From contig NZ_JACLAF010000010.1 in assembly GCF_015355625.1 (NCBI RefSeq), forward strand, positions 62,001 to 126,000: 64,000 bases of DNA. The letters are read 5' to 3'. This stretch comes from Tamlana sp. I1. Lineage in GTDB: Bacteria > Bacteroidota > Bacteroidia > Flavobacteriales > Flavobacteriaceae. The translations under genes and the position numbers were made by a program. This document shows positions 36,985 through 45,932 of this stretch, piece after piece (the stretch's first letter is position 1; each line of letters opens with the position of its first letter). The notes beneath the pieces are model-generated. The model worked only from the letters and a program-made list of their open reading frames with translations. It was not told the origin of the DNA and ran no database searches.

Positions 36985-37069
36985 TTACGCAGCTAATATC
37001 TCATAATAAATTTAAAATTATTGATAATGATATAAACCTTTTTACGCTTTTATTAAAAAAATAAATGAG

Positions 37070-37077
37070 TAGTTTTG
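37070..37077 (+). promoter_or_regulatory. -7 element for the tsaD operon
   Basis: TAGTTTTG fits TAnnTTTG and lies 76 bases before the tsaD ATG. No clear TTTG box lies 19-21 bases upstream. Confidence 0.45.
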
Positions 37078-37152
37078 TACCTACGAATAAATCCTTTTTA
37101 AGGATGTCTATTTGTTGTCAAAATTAACAATTATTGTGCCTAATATAAATTA

Positions 37153-38175
37153 ATGTCTTCAGAAAATATATATATACTAGGAATTGAGTCTTCATGCGAC
37201 GATACTGCAGCATCTGTACTCGTAAACGGGAAAATTTTAAGCAATGTGGTAGCCAACCAAAAAATACACGAAGAATTTGGTGGCGTCGTTCCAGAATTAG
37301 CTTCTAGAGCGCATCAACAAAACATTGTTCCTGTAATACATCAAGCCCTTAAAAAAGCCAATATTACTAAAGAACAACTTCATGCTATTGCATTTACAAA
37401 AGGACCTGGATTAATGGGAAGCTTATTGGTTGGAACTTCTTTTGCTAAGTCTTTAGCTTACGGATTAAATATACCTTTAATTGATGTTAACCACATGCAG
37501 GGGCATATTTTAGCCCATTTTATAGATGAAGAAGGTTATAATAAACCACCTTTTCCGTTTTTAGCGATGACTATTTCTGGCGGACACACCCAAATTGTGA
37601 AGGTTGATAGCTATTTTGACATGACTGTTATTGGCGAAACTATTGATGATGCCGTTGGTGAAGCTTTTGATAAAAGTGGAAAAATTTTAGGCCTAGGTTA
37701 TCCTGCTGGTCCAGAAATTGACAAACGTGCCAAATTAGGAAACCCCAAAGCTTTTCAATTCACGAAGCCCAAAGTCGATGGCTTAAACTTTAGTTTTTCT
37801 GGTTTTAAAACAGCCATTCTGTATTTTATTCAACGTGAAGTAAAAGCAAATCCTAATTTTATTGAAGAAAACCTAAACGATATTTGTGCCTCCATTCAAT
37901 ACACTATAATTGGTATTTTAATAGATAAACTAAAATTAGCTTCTAAAGAAACTGGTATTAAGCATATTGCTATTGGCGGTGGAGTTTCTGCAAATTCTGG
38001 AATCCGACAAGCTTTAAAAGATGGCGAACAAAAATTTGGTTGGACAACTTATGTGCCTAAATTTGAATTCACTACCGATAATGCAGCTATGATTGCTATT
38101 GTTGGCTATCTTAAATATTTAGAAGGCAATTTTGCCAAGCAAGATGTTGTGGCCTCGGCACGATTAAAAATATAA
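37153..38175 (+). CDS. tsaD: tRNA N6-threonylcarbamoyladenosine transferase subunit TsaD
   Basis: A 340-residue Kae1/Qri7 family protein that, with TsaB and TsaE, transfers the threonylcarbamoyl group to A37 of ANN-decoding tRNAs. IESSCDDTAASVLVNGKI (about residues 11-28) is the N-terminal nucleotide site, NHMQGHILAHF (about 113-123) the metal-binding HxxxH, TISGGHTQIV, DDAVGEAFDKSGKILGLGYPAG, and GGGVSANSGIRQAL the later signature. Length is normal. First gene of a plus-strand cluster of RNA-modifying enzymes (tsaD, rsmE, TrmH-type) with one unrelated gene among them. Confidence 0.98.
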   Translation: MSSENIYILGIESSCDDTAASVLVNGKILSNVVANQKIHEEFGGVVPELASRAHQQNIVPVIHQALKKANITKEQLHAIAFTKGPGLMGSLLVGTSFAKSLAYGLNIPLIDVNHMQGHILAHFIDEEGYNKPPFPFLAMTISGGHTQIVKVDSYFDMTVIGETIDDAVGEAFDKSGKILGLGYPAGPEIDKRAKLGNPKAFQFTKPKVDGLNFSFSGFKTAILYFIQREVKANPNFIEENLNDICASIQYTIIGILIDKLKLASKETGIKHIAIGGGVSANSGIRQALKDGEQKFGWTTYVPKFEFTTDNAAMIAIVGYLKYLEGNFAKQDVVASARLKI

Positions 38176-38192
38176 TTATTGAAATAAAATAC

Positions 38193-38897
38193 ATGCAGCT
38201 TTTCTACTACCCAGAAATAAATGAAACCACAACACAGTTTACTTTAGATAAAACTGAAAGTAAACACATTGTAAAAGTGCTACGAAAAACTGCTGGCGAT
38301 ATTTTACATATTACCAATGGCAATGGTTGGTTGTTTACTGCAGAAATTACCATACCAAATCTAAACAAATGTACAGTCAAAATTATTTCTAAAACCCTAC
38401 AAGCTAAACGCGATTACAATTTACATCTTGCGGTGGCTCCCACAAAAATGAACGATCGTTACGAATGGTTTTTAGAAAAAGCTACCGAAATAGGCATAGA
38501 AAGCATTACCCCTATTATTTGCGATCATAGCGAGCGAAAAACGATAAAACCAGAGCGTTTTGATCGTATTTTACAATCGGCCATGAAACAATCTTTAAGT
38601 TGCTATTTGCCAAAGCTAAATGATGCCGTTAATTTGAAAGACTTTTTAAAACAAGATTTTCAAGGCGATTTATTTATTGCGCATTGCGAGGAAACCGATA
38701 AAAAATCTTTAAAACAAGCCCTGAAACAAAAAACAGATGTTACCATTTTAATAGGTCCCGAAGGCGATTTTTCGGCTAAAGAAATAGAACAGGCCCTTGA
38801 AAGTAATTTTATTCCTGTAACTTTGGGAGAAACCAGATTACGCACAGAAACTGCTGCCATTGTAGCTTGCCATTCTGTAGCCTTTACCAACGAATAA
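38193..38897 (+). CDS. rsmE: 16S rRNA (uracil-1498-N3) methyltransferase
   Basis: A 234-residue SPOUT methyltransferase. The N-terminal PUA-like part contains ESKHIVKVLRKTAGDILHI (about residues 22-40); the trefoil-knot SAM site is LIGPEGDFSAKEIEQAL (about 184-200) followed by PVTLGETRLRTETAAIVA, which is diagnostic of RsmE. It methylates U1498 of 16S rRNA in the 30S subunit. The gene follows tsaD by 17 bases and is followed within six bases by the DUF4159 gene, so they probably share one transcript. Confidence 0.96.
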   Translation: MQLFYYPEINETTTQFTLDKTESKHIVKVLRKTAGDILHITNGNGWLFTAEITIPNLNKCTVKIISKTLQAKRDYNLHLAVAPTKMNDRYEWFLEKATEIGIESITPIICDHSERKTIKPERFDRILQSAMKQSLSCYLPKLNDAVNLKDFLKQDFQGDLFIAHCEETDKKSLKQALKQKTDVTILIGPEGDFSAKEIEQALESNFIPVTLGETRLRTETAAIVACHSVAFTNE

Positions 38898-38903
38898 TTT
38901 AAT

Positions 38904-39545
38904 ATGAGGTTTATTTTAATTTTCGCTTTTTCACTTTTAACATGTAGCGCATTTTCTCAAGATTTAGCGATTTTAAAATATAAAGGCGGCGGCGATTGGT
39001 ACAGTAACCCTACAGCCTTACCTAATTTAATAACCTTTTGTAATAGCCATATTAACACGAAAATAAACCCAAAACCCGAAACGGTTGAAGCTGGAAGTCT
39101 TGATATTTTTCAATATCCTTTTTTGCACATGACGGGGCACGGCAACGTGTTTTTTAATGACGAGGATGCCGAAAACCTTGGAAATTACTTACTTTCAGGA
39201 GGTTTTTTACATATTGATGATAATTATGGTATGAAACCTTATTTGGAGAAAGCCTTAAAAAAAGTGTTTCCAGATAAAGATTTAATTGAATTACCTACCA
39301 ATCATCCTATTTTTAACAGCCCTTATAAATTCCCAAACGGCTTACCAAAAATTCATGAACATGATGGTAATCGCCCGCAAGCTTTTGGAATTTTTAATGA
39401 CGACCGATTAATTTTGTTATTCACTTTTGAAAGTGATTTAGGCGATGGCTGGGAAGACCCCGAAGTACATAACGACCCTAAAGCTATTCGAGAAAAGGCG
39501 CTACAAATGGGTGCTAATATTGTGAAATATGCTTTTGAGAATTAG
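38904..39545 (+). CDS. DUF4159 domain protein, exported
   Basis: A 213-residue protein with a signal peptide at residues 1-18 (RFILIFAFSLLTCSAFS). The mature part has LKYKGGGDWYSNPTALPN at its start, FLHMTGHGNVFFNDEDAENL, YLLSGGFLHIDDNYG and HPIFNSPYKFPNGLPKIHEH, which match the DUF4159 family, a class I glutamine amidotransferase-like fold of unknown role. The pattern GGFLHIDD is well conserved in the family as I recall it. The stop codon TAG at 39543-39545 is the first three bases of a long TAGACGG repeat array, so changes in that array touch the very end of this gene. Confidence 0.88.
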   Translation: MRFILIFAFSLLTCSAFSQDLAILKYKGGGDWYSNPTALPNLITFCNSHINTKINPKPETVEAGSLDIFQYPFLHMTGHGNVFFNDEDAENLGNYLLSGGFLHIDDNYGMKPYLEKALKKVFPDKDLIELPTNHPIFNSPYKFPNGLPKIHEHDGNRPQAFGIFNDDRLILLFTFESDLGDGWEDPEVHNDPKAIREKALQMGANIVKYAFEN

Positions 39546-39645
39546 ACGGTAGACAGTAGACGGTAGACGGTAGACGGTAGACGGTAGACGGTAGACGGTA
39601 GACGGTAGACGGTAGACGGTAGACGGTAGACGGTAGACGGTAGAC
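39543..39645. repeat. Perfect heptamer tandem array, TAGACGG x about 14.7
   Basis: Units of seven bases run from 39543 to 39645 without a break; the second unit is TAGACAG, all others are TAGACGG. The first unit supplies the TAG stop codon of the DUF4159 gene. The minus strand reads as (YRLPSTV)n, which is only a translation of the repeat and not a gene. Confidence 0.97.
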
Positions 39646-39703
39646 AAAAATAAAATTTCGTAATCTAATACTCTAGAAAACTGAATATATTTCAAAATAA
39701 TTA

Positions 39704-39778
39704 ACTGCAAACTGAGACTGAAAACTGAGACTGAAAACTGAGACTGAAAACTGAAAACTGAGAACTGAGAACTGAAAA
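39704..39778. repeat. CTGARAA array, second short-period repeat
   Basis: Units CTGAGA, CTGAAAA and CTGAGAA alternate, with seven-base units and three six-base variants, ending 20 bases before the ATG of the TrmH-family gene. It differs in unit from the TAGACGG array only 58 bases away, so the gap holds two independent arrays. Confidence 0.9.
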
Positions 39779-39797
39779 CCCAATACTAAAACAAACC

Positions 39798-40298
39798 ATG
39801 CAACTTAACCATTACAATACCAACTTCGAAAAACGTAAATTCCCGATTGTATTAGTTTGTGATAATGTGACAAATGCACCAAATATTGGGAGTTTATTTA
39901 GAATTTCTGATGCTTTTGGTATTGAAAAATTAATTTTGTGTGGACAACATATTACGTTGGGTAGAAAAATGGCAAAAACCTCTAGAGCTACCGAAAAAGT
40001 GGTCCCTTATGAAATTTGCGAATCGGCTTCAAAGGTTGTAGAAGACTTAAAAAACAAAGATTATCAAATCATTTCTATTGAAATTACTAAAGAAAGCTGT
40101 CCCATTCATAACTTTCATTTTTTAAAAGAAAAGCCATTAGCCCTTATTATTGGTGATGAAAATTTTGGTGTTTCTGAAGCACTTTTAACGCAATCAGATT
40201 TTGTGATTCATATCGATATGTATGGCCAAAATAGTAGTATGAACGTGGTTCAAGCTACAAACATTATCCTTTATGAAGCTACTAAACAACTGCTTTAA
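39798..40298 (+). CDS. TrmH-family (SpoU) RNA methyltransferase
   Basis: A 166-residue SPOUT-class 2'-O-ribose methyltransferase. Motif 1 is NVTNAPNIGSLFRISDAFG (about residues 24-42), motif 2 LALIIGDENFGVSEALL (about 112-128) and motif 3 HIDMYGQNSSMNVVQATNII (about 138-157); together they form the SAM-binding knot. The protein lacks the N-terminal substrate-binding domain of RlmB, so it is of the short TrmH/TrmL type acting on tRNA or rRNA. The target nucleotide cannot be deduced. It sits downstream of two repeat arrays, which may separate it from rsmE transcription. Confidence 0.92.
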   Translation: MQLNHYNTNFEKRKFPIVLVCDNVTNAPNIGSLFRISDAFGIEKLILCGQHITLGRKMAKTSRATEKVVPYEICESASKVVEDLKNKDYQIISIEITKESCPIHNFHFLKEKPLALIIGDENFGVSEALLTQSDFVIHIDMYGQNSSMNVVQATNIILYEATKQLL

Positions 40299-40390
40299 AC
40301 GCAACTAATTAAAATATTCAACTTAATTAATTAACCGCCTTTTTGTATGTTATTTTAATTGATTAGTTTTACTTATCTAATCTTCATTTT

Positions 40391-41488
40391 ATGCATCATT
40401 TAAAATCGAAAACTATTGCCAATGGTATATTAAAAGCCGTTGTTACCATTGTTAGTGTAACGCTACTTTTATATCTACTTTATCAAATACGCTCTGTAAT
40501 TGCGTATGTTACTATTGCAGCAGTTACCTCTTTAATTTGCCGGCCAATGGTTAACTTTTTTGAGAAAAAGCTAAAGTTAAACGACAATATAGCTTCGGTA
40601 ATCACACTTTTTATCCTTTTAGGATTCATGGTTGGGCTTGCCGGTTTGTTTATACCACTGGTTGTTGAGCAAGGCCAAAACTTATCGTTGCTTGATGTTA
40701 ATAAAATTGAAGGCAATGTTGAACAGATTTACAATCATTTCATTTTAAATTTCAATCTGCATCAGGAGGAAGTTTCAGAGACTTTTAAAGGTGCCAAATT
40801 TCTTGAAAAGCTAGATTTTTCATTTATACCACAAGTTTTAAACTCTTTAATTAGTGGTTTAGGAAGTTTTAGTATAGCAGTTTTTTCAATACTTTTTATT
40901 TGCTTTTTCTTCTTAAAAGACCGAAAACTACTAGAAAACACCCTTTTAATTTTTGTGCCAGAACGTAGCGAAAAACACTTTAAAAACTCATCTGAAAAAA
41001 TTAAAAGCTTACTATCCCGCTACTTTGTTGGCCTAATTTTTCAAATTTCTATTCTATTTATTATTTACACTATAGGTTTACTTATAATTGGAGTTGAAAA
41101 CGCCATTGTTATTGCCTTTTTATGCGCTTTACTAAACTTGATCCCTTATATAGGTCCGCTTATTAGCGTTTTATTAATGATTATTTTAACTTTGACTAGT
41201 AATATCGGACAATCATTCACTATGGTTGTTTTACCAAAAACGACATGGGTTTTTATCGTCTTTATAATCGGACAACTTATAGACAATTTTGTGAGCCAAC
41301 CTGTTATTTTCTCTAAAAGCGTGAAATCACATCCGCTTGAAATATTTTTAGTTATTTTAATTACAGGCGTATTATTTGGCGTTATCGGATTAATAATTGC
41401 CATTCCAGCATACACCTCTATAAAAGTAATTTTAAAAGAATATCTCTCTGAAAACAAAATAGTAAAACGAATTACCCAAAACCTATAG
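40391..41488 (+). CDS. AI-2E family transporter
   Basis: A 365-residue integral membrane protein with about eight hydrophobic segments: AVVTIVSVTLLLYLLYQI, VITLFILLGFMVGLAGLFIP, IAVFSILFICFFFL, ISILFIIYTIGLLIIG, AIVIAFLCALLNLIPYIGPL and others. The LLNLIPYIGPLISVLL stretch (about residues 248-263) and VFGKxxKSHPLEIFL-like block SKSVKSHPLEIFLVILITG are family signatures. The family was named for autoinducer-2 export but also includes sodium/proton antiporters and permeases of unknown substrate, so the role here is open. Six bases separate it from the next gene. Confidence 0.9.
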   Translation: MHHLKSKTIANGILKAVVTIVSVTLLLYLLYQIRSVIAYVTIAAVTSLICRPMVNFFEKKLKLNDNIASVITLFILLGFMVGLAGLFIPLVVEQGQNLSLLDVNKIEGNVEQIYNHFILNFNLHQEEVSETFKGAKFLEKLDFSFIPQVLNSLISGLGSFSIAVFSILFICFFFLKDRKLLENTLLIFVPERSEKHFKNSSEKIKSLLSRYFVGLIFQISILFIIYTIGLLIIGVENAIVIAFLCALLNLIPYIGPLISVLLMIILTLTSNIGQSFTMVVLPKTTWVFIVFIIGQLIDNFVSQPVIFSKSVKSHPLEIFLVILITGVLFGVIGLIIAIPAYTSIKVILKEYLSENKIVKRITQNL

Positions 41489-41494
41489 AGCCCT

Positions 41495-42673
41495 TTGAAT
41501 TACAGCATTTTAAATACTGAAGTTCAGAGTTTTATTAAGGCTAATTTAAAAGCAAATATCCCTTCGCTTTTACTTAAAGGGGCCTCGTTTCCAGATGTAG
41601 ATATTAAGGAAATTATCGAGCAGATTGAAGCTAAAAACCGTTGTGAAAATAAATTACCAACTTGGTTTCAATCTGAAAACATTTGTTTTCCTAATAAATT
41701 AAACATCGAACAAACCTCTTCTGAAATTACAGCCAAATATAAATCGGAGCTCCTAACAGGAGATTCAATAATCGATTTAACGGGCGGTTTTGGAGTAGAT
41801 TGTTTTTACTTTTCAAAACGCTTTAAAAATGTAACACATTGCGAAATTAACGAATCGCTTTCTGAAACTGTGTCGCATAATTACAAGCAATTAAATATTG
41901 AAAATGTTAAGTGCTTAAAAGGCGATGGTTTGGCCAATTTACAAACCACCAACAATTTTTACGATTGGATTTATATCGATCCCTCGCGACGTCATGACAG
42001 TAAAGGCAAGGTGTTTTTTTTAAACGACTGCCTGCCTAATGTGCCACAAAATTTAGAGTTACTCTTTAAACACACCCGTAACATTTTAATTAAAACTTCG
42101 CCGCTATTAGATTTAAGCATTGGTATTAATGAGTTAAAATATGTGAAAACCATTCATATAGTTGCTGTAAATAACGAAGTGAGAGAATTACTATGGGTTT
42201 TAGATGAAACATTTGATGGTGAAATAAACATTGAAACTGTTAATCTGAAGAGCAAGAACAACGACTATTTTAGTCTGAGTTTAAATGCTGAAAAAGCTGC
42301 CGAATCGGAATACAGCCAACCACTCATCTATTTATACGAACCCAATGCTTCGGTTTTAAAAGCAGGGGCTTTTGATAGTATTTCAAAACAATTGAAGGTT
42401 TTTAAACTTCATAAACATTCTCATTTATACACAAATTCTACTTTAATCGATTTCCCTGGAAGATGCTTTAAAATTGAAAAAGTGCTTTCATACAACAAAA
42501 AGGAATTAAAAACTTTAGGCATAACAAAAGCCAATATTAGCACACGAAACTTCCCTGAAACCGTACAGCAAATCCGTAAAAAACTTAAAATAAAGGATGG
42601 TGGCGATAACTATTTGTTTTTTACGACCAATTTAAATAACGACAAAATAGTTATAGTAGGTTCTAAAATTTAA
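41495..42673 (+). CDS. THUMP-like domain SAM-dependent methyltransferase
   Basis: A 392-residue class I methyltransferase. SIIDLTGGFGVDCFYFSKRF (about residues 91-110) is the SAM-binding motif I, then HCEINESLSETVSHNYKQ is the acidic loop, and WIYIDPSRRHDSKGK (about 157-171) is the DPSRR catalytic motif. The C-terminal part resembles the THUMP-like domain seen in a Bacteroidetes family of methylases. The true substrate is unknown; RNA is likely. The start codon is TTG, six bases after the AI-2E gene; its end is only seven bases from the convergent amino-sugar operon. Confidence 0.85.
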   Translation: MNYSILNTEVQSFIKANLKANIPSLLLKGASFPDVDIKEIIEQIEAKNRCENKLPTWFQSENICFPNKLNIEQTSSEITAKYKSELLTGDSIIDLTGGFGVDCFYFSKRFKNVTHCEINESLSETVSHNYKQLNIENVKCLKGDGLANLQTTNNFYDWIYIDPSRRHDSKGKVFFLNDCLPNVPQNLELLFKHTRNILIKTSPLLDLSIGINELKYVKTIHIVAVNNEVRELLWVLDETFDGEINIETVNLKSKNNDYFSLSLNAEKAAESEYSQPLIYLYEPNASVLKAGAFDSISKQLKVFKLHKHSHLYTNSTLIDFPGRCFKIEKVLSYNKKELKTLGITKANISTRNFPETVQQIRKKLKIKDGGDNYLFFTTNLNNDKIVIVGSKI

Positions 42674-42680
42674 ACCTCAT

Positions 42681-43016
42681 TTAATGATGCAATTCCAATT
42701 TATAAACTTGATTTAAGACCTCGATAGTTTGATTGAAAATTCGAGTCCCGTAAAGTTTATTTTGACATTTAACATCTATTTGAAACTGAATAAAATTAGC
42801 ATCAGATTTAACACATTGAATACATAAACTTCCCGAAGGAAAAAAAACAACAAAATTCTTCGAGAAGTCCTGTAAATACAATTCAAATTCGCCACTCACC
42901 CAATTTATAAATTTATGATACAAAGCCAAATTTGGCATTGTTTCAATTTTTGAAGCTTCAAAAGCAAAACGTTTCACTTGAGGTTTCTTTTCAAAATTCA
43001 TGGTTAATGCATTCAT
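42681..43016 (-). CDS. Small unknown protein at the end of the amino-sugar operon (111 aa)
   Basis: The start overlaps the stop of the N-acetylglucosamine kinase gene by four bases (ATGA), strong evidence for co-translation. The protein reads MNALTMNFEKKPQVKRF, then ASKIETMPNLALYHKFINWV, a hydrophobic FVVFFPSGSLCIQC and an ending YKLELHH. It has no signal peptide, metal motif or membrane helix. I recognise no family; a small alpha+beta domain is the most I can say. Its position as last gene of an operon for GlcNAc use suggests a role with the kinase or deaminase, but that is inference. Confidence 0.7.
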   Translation of the reverse strand: MNALTMNFEKKPQVKRFAFEASKIETMPNLALYHKFINWVSGEFELYLQDFSKNFVVFFPSGSLCIQCVKSDANFIQFQIDVKCQNKLYGTRIFNQTIEVLNQVYKLELHH

Positions 43017-43864
43017 TTTAAAAAATCTATTTGTTGCTTAATAATATTATCTATTGGACTTTTAACAAAGCTACCCGCCTGAATGCCTCTTGTTTTAAGC
43101 GCTTGTTTTATATAATCTTGAGCAAAAAAAGCGATAGAACCCACAAAGTGAATGGGCACATGTTTTAAGGTTTCTCTGTATTTTAAAACGTGATTTTCTA
43201 TAAAAACGCCCATACCTTTTAATAGCATGTCCTTAAAGAATGGATGATTTTTATGCGCTAATAAAAAGGGCGCAAACGATGCCAAATATTTATTAGGTGT
43301 ATTCGATTTATACAAGTGTTTTATTACCTCTTTTTCCTTTAAATTAAAAGATTCAGCAAATAAAACTTGTAATTCTTTAGGCATGGTATCGTAATAATAC
43401 GCTTTAAGGAGTTCCTTTCCGAAGTAATTTCCGCTACCTTCATCCATAAGCAAATATCCCATAGATGGGGTTTTTAAATGGATGTTTTTTCCATCAAAAT
43501 AACAACAATTGGAGCCTGTACCTAAAATACAAACTACCGCTGGATCTTGCGTAGTAGCCATAACGGCAGCCATAGTATCTTCATTAGAATAGGCTATCGC
43601 ATTTTGAAAAAAGGATTCTAAAATAGCATTCACTTTTTTCTGATTACGCTTTGTACCACAGCCAGCGCCAAAAAATTTAATATCGGTAACCGTATCTTTA
43701 ATACGATTTAATTCATCACTTTTAGATAAAACTTTCTCGAACTGCTTTTTAGTTAAAATCGCTGGGTTTAAGCCCTTTGTTTTTATCTGAATTGGCTCTG
43801 TATTTAAGGCATCGCAAAGAATCCAATCGCATTTTGTAGAGCCACTATCTGCTATTAAAACCAT
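43013..43864 (-). CDS. nagK: N-acetylglucosamine kinase, paralogue 2
   Basis: A 283-residue BcrAD/BadFG-type sugar kinase. IADSGSTKCDWILCD (residues 4-18) is the phosphate-1 loop, KGLNPAILTKKQFEKV and FFGAGCGTKRN the sugar side, VVCILGTGSNCCYFDG the connect region, LMDEGSGNYFGKELL (phosphate-2) and HFVGSIAFFAQDYI the adenosine loop. The expected job is ATP-dependent phosphorylation of imported GlcNAc to GlcNAc-6-phosphate. It is two bases from the GH20 gene and overlaps the small unknown gene, so it is firmly inside the operon. A paralogue at 29403-30263 is clearly related, with similar motifs in the same order. Confidence 0.9.
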   Translation of the reverse strand: MVLIADSGSTKCDWILCDALNTEPIQIKTKGLNPAILTKKQFEKVLSKSDELNRIKDTVTDIKFFGAGCGTKRNQKKVNAILESFFQNAIAYSNEDTMAAVMATTQDPAVVCILGTGSNCCYFDGKNIHLKTPSMGYLLMDEGSGNYFGKELLKAYYYDTMPKELQVLFAESFNLKEKEVIKHLYKSNTPNKYLASFAPFLLAHKNHPFFKDMLLKGMGVFIENHVLKYRETLKHVPIHFVGSIAFFAQDYIKQALKTRGIQAGSFVKSPIDNIIKQQIDFLK

Positions 43865-43866
43865 AA

Positions 43867-45915
43867 TTATTTTTTTAAATAGTTTGACTCACAATAATGA
43901 GATAAATCATTTAAAGCATCAATAAGAGCTACCTCAACATCAACCACAGGTGCTTTTAATAATTCTATGGTGTTTTTAAGGGTTTGAAGGTTTTTAGCAG
44001 TAATATTTTTTGTTTGTATGGCTTCTAACAGCAATTTAGAAACCTCAGCCACATTTTTAGATAAAGGCTCTAATGCATTTATTTTCGGATTTTTTTCAAG
44101 CTGAGAGAATGCCTGATAATTTTGAGACCAAGGTTTTAAATACTCTAAAACGGTGTTGCTGTATTTTTTAGAATCCTTTACAAAATTTGAAACCGCTTTA
44201 TTAAAACCATAAGCATCGGCAGCATCGGCAATACATGCATCGGCAAATAAATTAAATGATGAATAAGTTTTATACTCTATACCATCTTCATTTCTAGCAT
44301 ATATTTTTAAAGGCTCACAAATTTTGGTTAGCGTAAGTAATGATGAAATATCCTGATTATTCGTCATACTTCTTAAAATCACCGCTTGATTTTTAATATG
44401 TGTAATGCCTAATTCTTCTAGGTTAACCGACACGGTTTCTAGACGTTTTTTCATATTATCTAAGTCGTTAACCGATTTAGGCGACCAAAAACGTTCGGCA
44501 ATAGCAGCTGTTCGTGGCCAAATTCTAGAGTCTATGGTTACCGAGGTGGTTAACTCGCTCCACATAGTAGCTTCGCCCCCTAAAACATTGGCACGTTCCT
44601 GTTTAGTTAATTTTACATCGCCAATCGGGTCTACGCCATAATGGTAGGCAATAGACTGCATCCTATCAATATAATAACCGTTGGATAGGACTGTTTGATA
44701 ACCTTGTTTTGCAGCCTCAATTAATGCTCCCCCTTTGGTTAAACCTTCGTTCTCACCACGCCACGCATGAATTACTGCCGTAGTCGGCATATCGGGTGTC
44801 ATAATTTCATCCCAGCCCATAAGGCGTTTGCCTAATTTATTTAGAATTTTTTCAAGCTTTACATTAAAATATGTCTGTAAATCGTGATTTGTTTTTAAGT
44901 TATGTTTTTGCTTAAACTTTTGAATCTCTTCATTTTCATCCCAATGTTTACCTTCATTTTCATCGCCTCCGATATGGAAATAATCATCTGGAAACAACGG
45001 TGTTATTTCTTTAAATAAATTTTCTAAAAAGGTATAAGTAATATCTTTTGTTGGATTTAAAGTAGGGTCGAAAACACCAGAAAAACGTTCGATGCTATAG
45101 GTGTAATCATCTTTACTTCCTAATTCTGGATATGCTGTTAAGAAAGCCGTAGCATGCCCAGGCACATCAATTTCAGGAATAACGCGAATGCCTAAACGCC
45201 CTGCGTATGCAACTACATCTTTAATCTGTTCGTGGGTGTAGAATAAACCATCTGAAGCTAATTCTGTTAATTTAGGATAGGTTTTCGATTCAAACCGAAT
45301 GCCTTGATCGTCGGTTAAATGCCAATGAAACACATTCATTTTTACTGAAGCCATAGCGTCTAAATTGCGTTTAAGTACTTCTACCGAATGAAAATGCCTA
45401 GACACATCAATCATTAATCCTCTCCAAACAAATCTTGGAGCATCGGTAATTTTTACGCCTTGAAAGAAATATTCTGAAGCATTATGTGCTGTTAATTGTA
45501 ACAATGTTGCTAAACCACGAAGGGCGCCAACATCGGTTTTAGCTTTTATGTGAATGGTTGCATTCGATACCTCTAAAGTATAGGATTCGTCGTTTTGTAT
45601 GTTAAGTTTTGAGATTTCATCAAAATGAATTTGAATGCTTCCTTTTTTGTTTTTCACGGGAAAACCTTCATTTAAAAATACGCCTGTTCTATCGGTTAAG
45701 CGTCTTAAAAACTGAACTGCGCCATGATGCACCCGTTCTGAATTCTCTGGATGAATCGAGATGGTAAGGTTGCTGTCTATAACAAATTTAGACTGGTTTT
45801 CTCTAATTTCTTTTGGCCAAGGCATTAAATCATACTTATCAGCTATTGCCTTTTGCGCAAATGCAAGTGGCCCTGTTAAGTTTATGATTAATATGAATAG
45901 TATAATTTTTTTCAT
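43867..45915 (-). CDS. Beta-N-acetylhexosaminidase, GH20
   Basis: A 682-residue exported glycosidase that removes terminal GlcNAc or GalNAc. The chosen ATG at 45915 gives a signal peptide (MKKIILFILIINLTGPLAFA, residues 1-20); an earlier ATG at 45936 would add seven residues and overlap the upstream lipoprotein gene. The GH20b domain is followed by the barrel: RGLMIDVSRHFHSVEVLKR, NVFHWHLTDDQGIRF, PEIDVPGHATAFL and FHIGGDENEGKHW, whose Asp-Glu pair is catalytic. YFNVKLEKILNKLGKRLMGW and HAWRGENEGLT follow. It fits the locus as the enzyme that trims chitooligosaccharides in the periplasm. Confidence 0.96.
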   Translation of the reverse strand: MKKIILFILIINLTGPLAFAQKAIADKYDLMPWPKEIRENQSKFVIDSNLTISIHPENSERVHHGAVQFLRRLTDRTGVFLNEGFPVKNKKGSIQIHFDEISKLNIQNDESYTLEVSNATIHIKAKTDVGALRGLATLLQLTAHNASEYFFQGVKITDAPRFVWRGLMIDVSRHFHSVEVLKRNLDAMASVKMNVFHWHLTDDQGIRFESKTYPKLTELASDGLFYTHEQIKDVVAYAGRLGIRVIPEIDVPGHATAFLTAYPELGSKDDYTYSIERFSGVFDPTLNPTKDITYTFLENLFKEITPLFPDDYFHIGGDENEGKHWDENEEIQKFKQKHNLKTNHDLQTYFNVKLEKILNKLGKRLMGWDEIMTPDMPTTAVIHAWRGENEGLTKGGALIEAAKQGYQTVLSNGYYIDRMQSIAYHYGVDPIGDVKLTKQERANVLGGEATMWSELTTSVTIDSRIWPRTAAIAERFWSPKSVNDLDNMKKRLETVSVNLEELGITHIKNQAVILRSMTNNQDISSLLTLTKICEPLKIYARNEDGIEYKTYSSFNLFADACIADAADAYGFNKAVSNFVKDSKKYSNTVLEYLKPWSQNYQAFSQLEKNPKINALEPLSKNVAEVSKLLLEAIQTKNITAKNLQTLKNTIELLKAPVVDVEVALIDALNDLSHYCESNYLKK

Positions 45916-45932
45916 GGTATTGTATTTAAGGC

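Noticed and set aside
39501-39710. Minus-strand open frame with repeated YRLPSTV
   Set aside because: It is only the translation of the TAGACGG DNA array; seven-base units shift the frame so that 21 bases spell seven residues. There is no start signal and no non-repeat domain.
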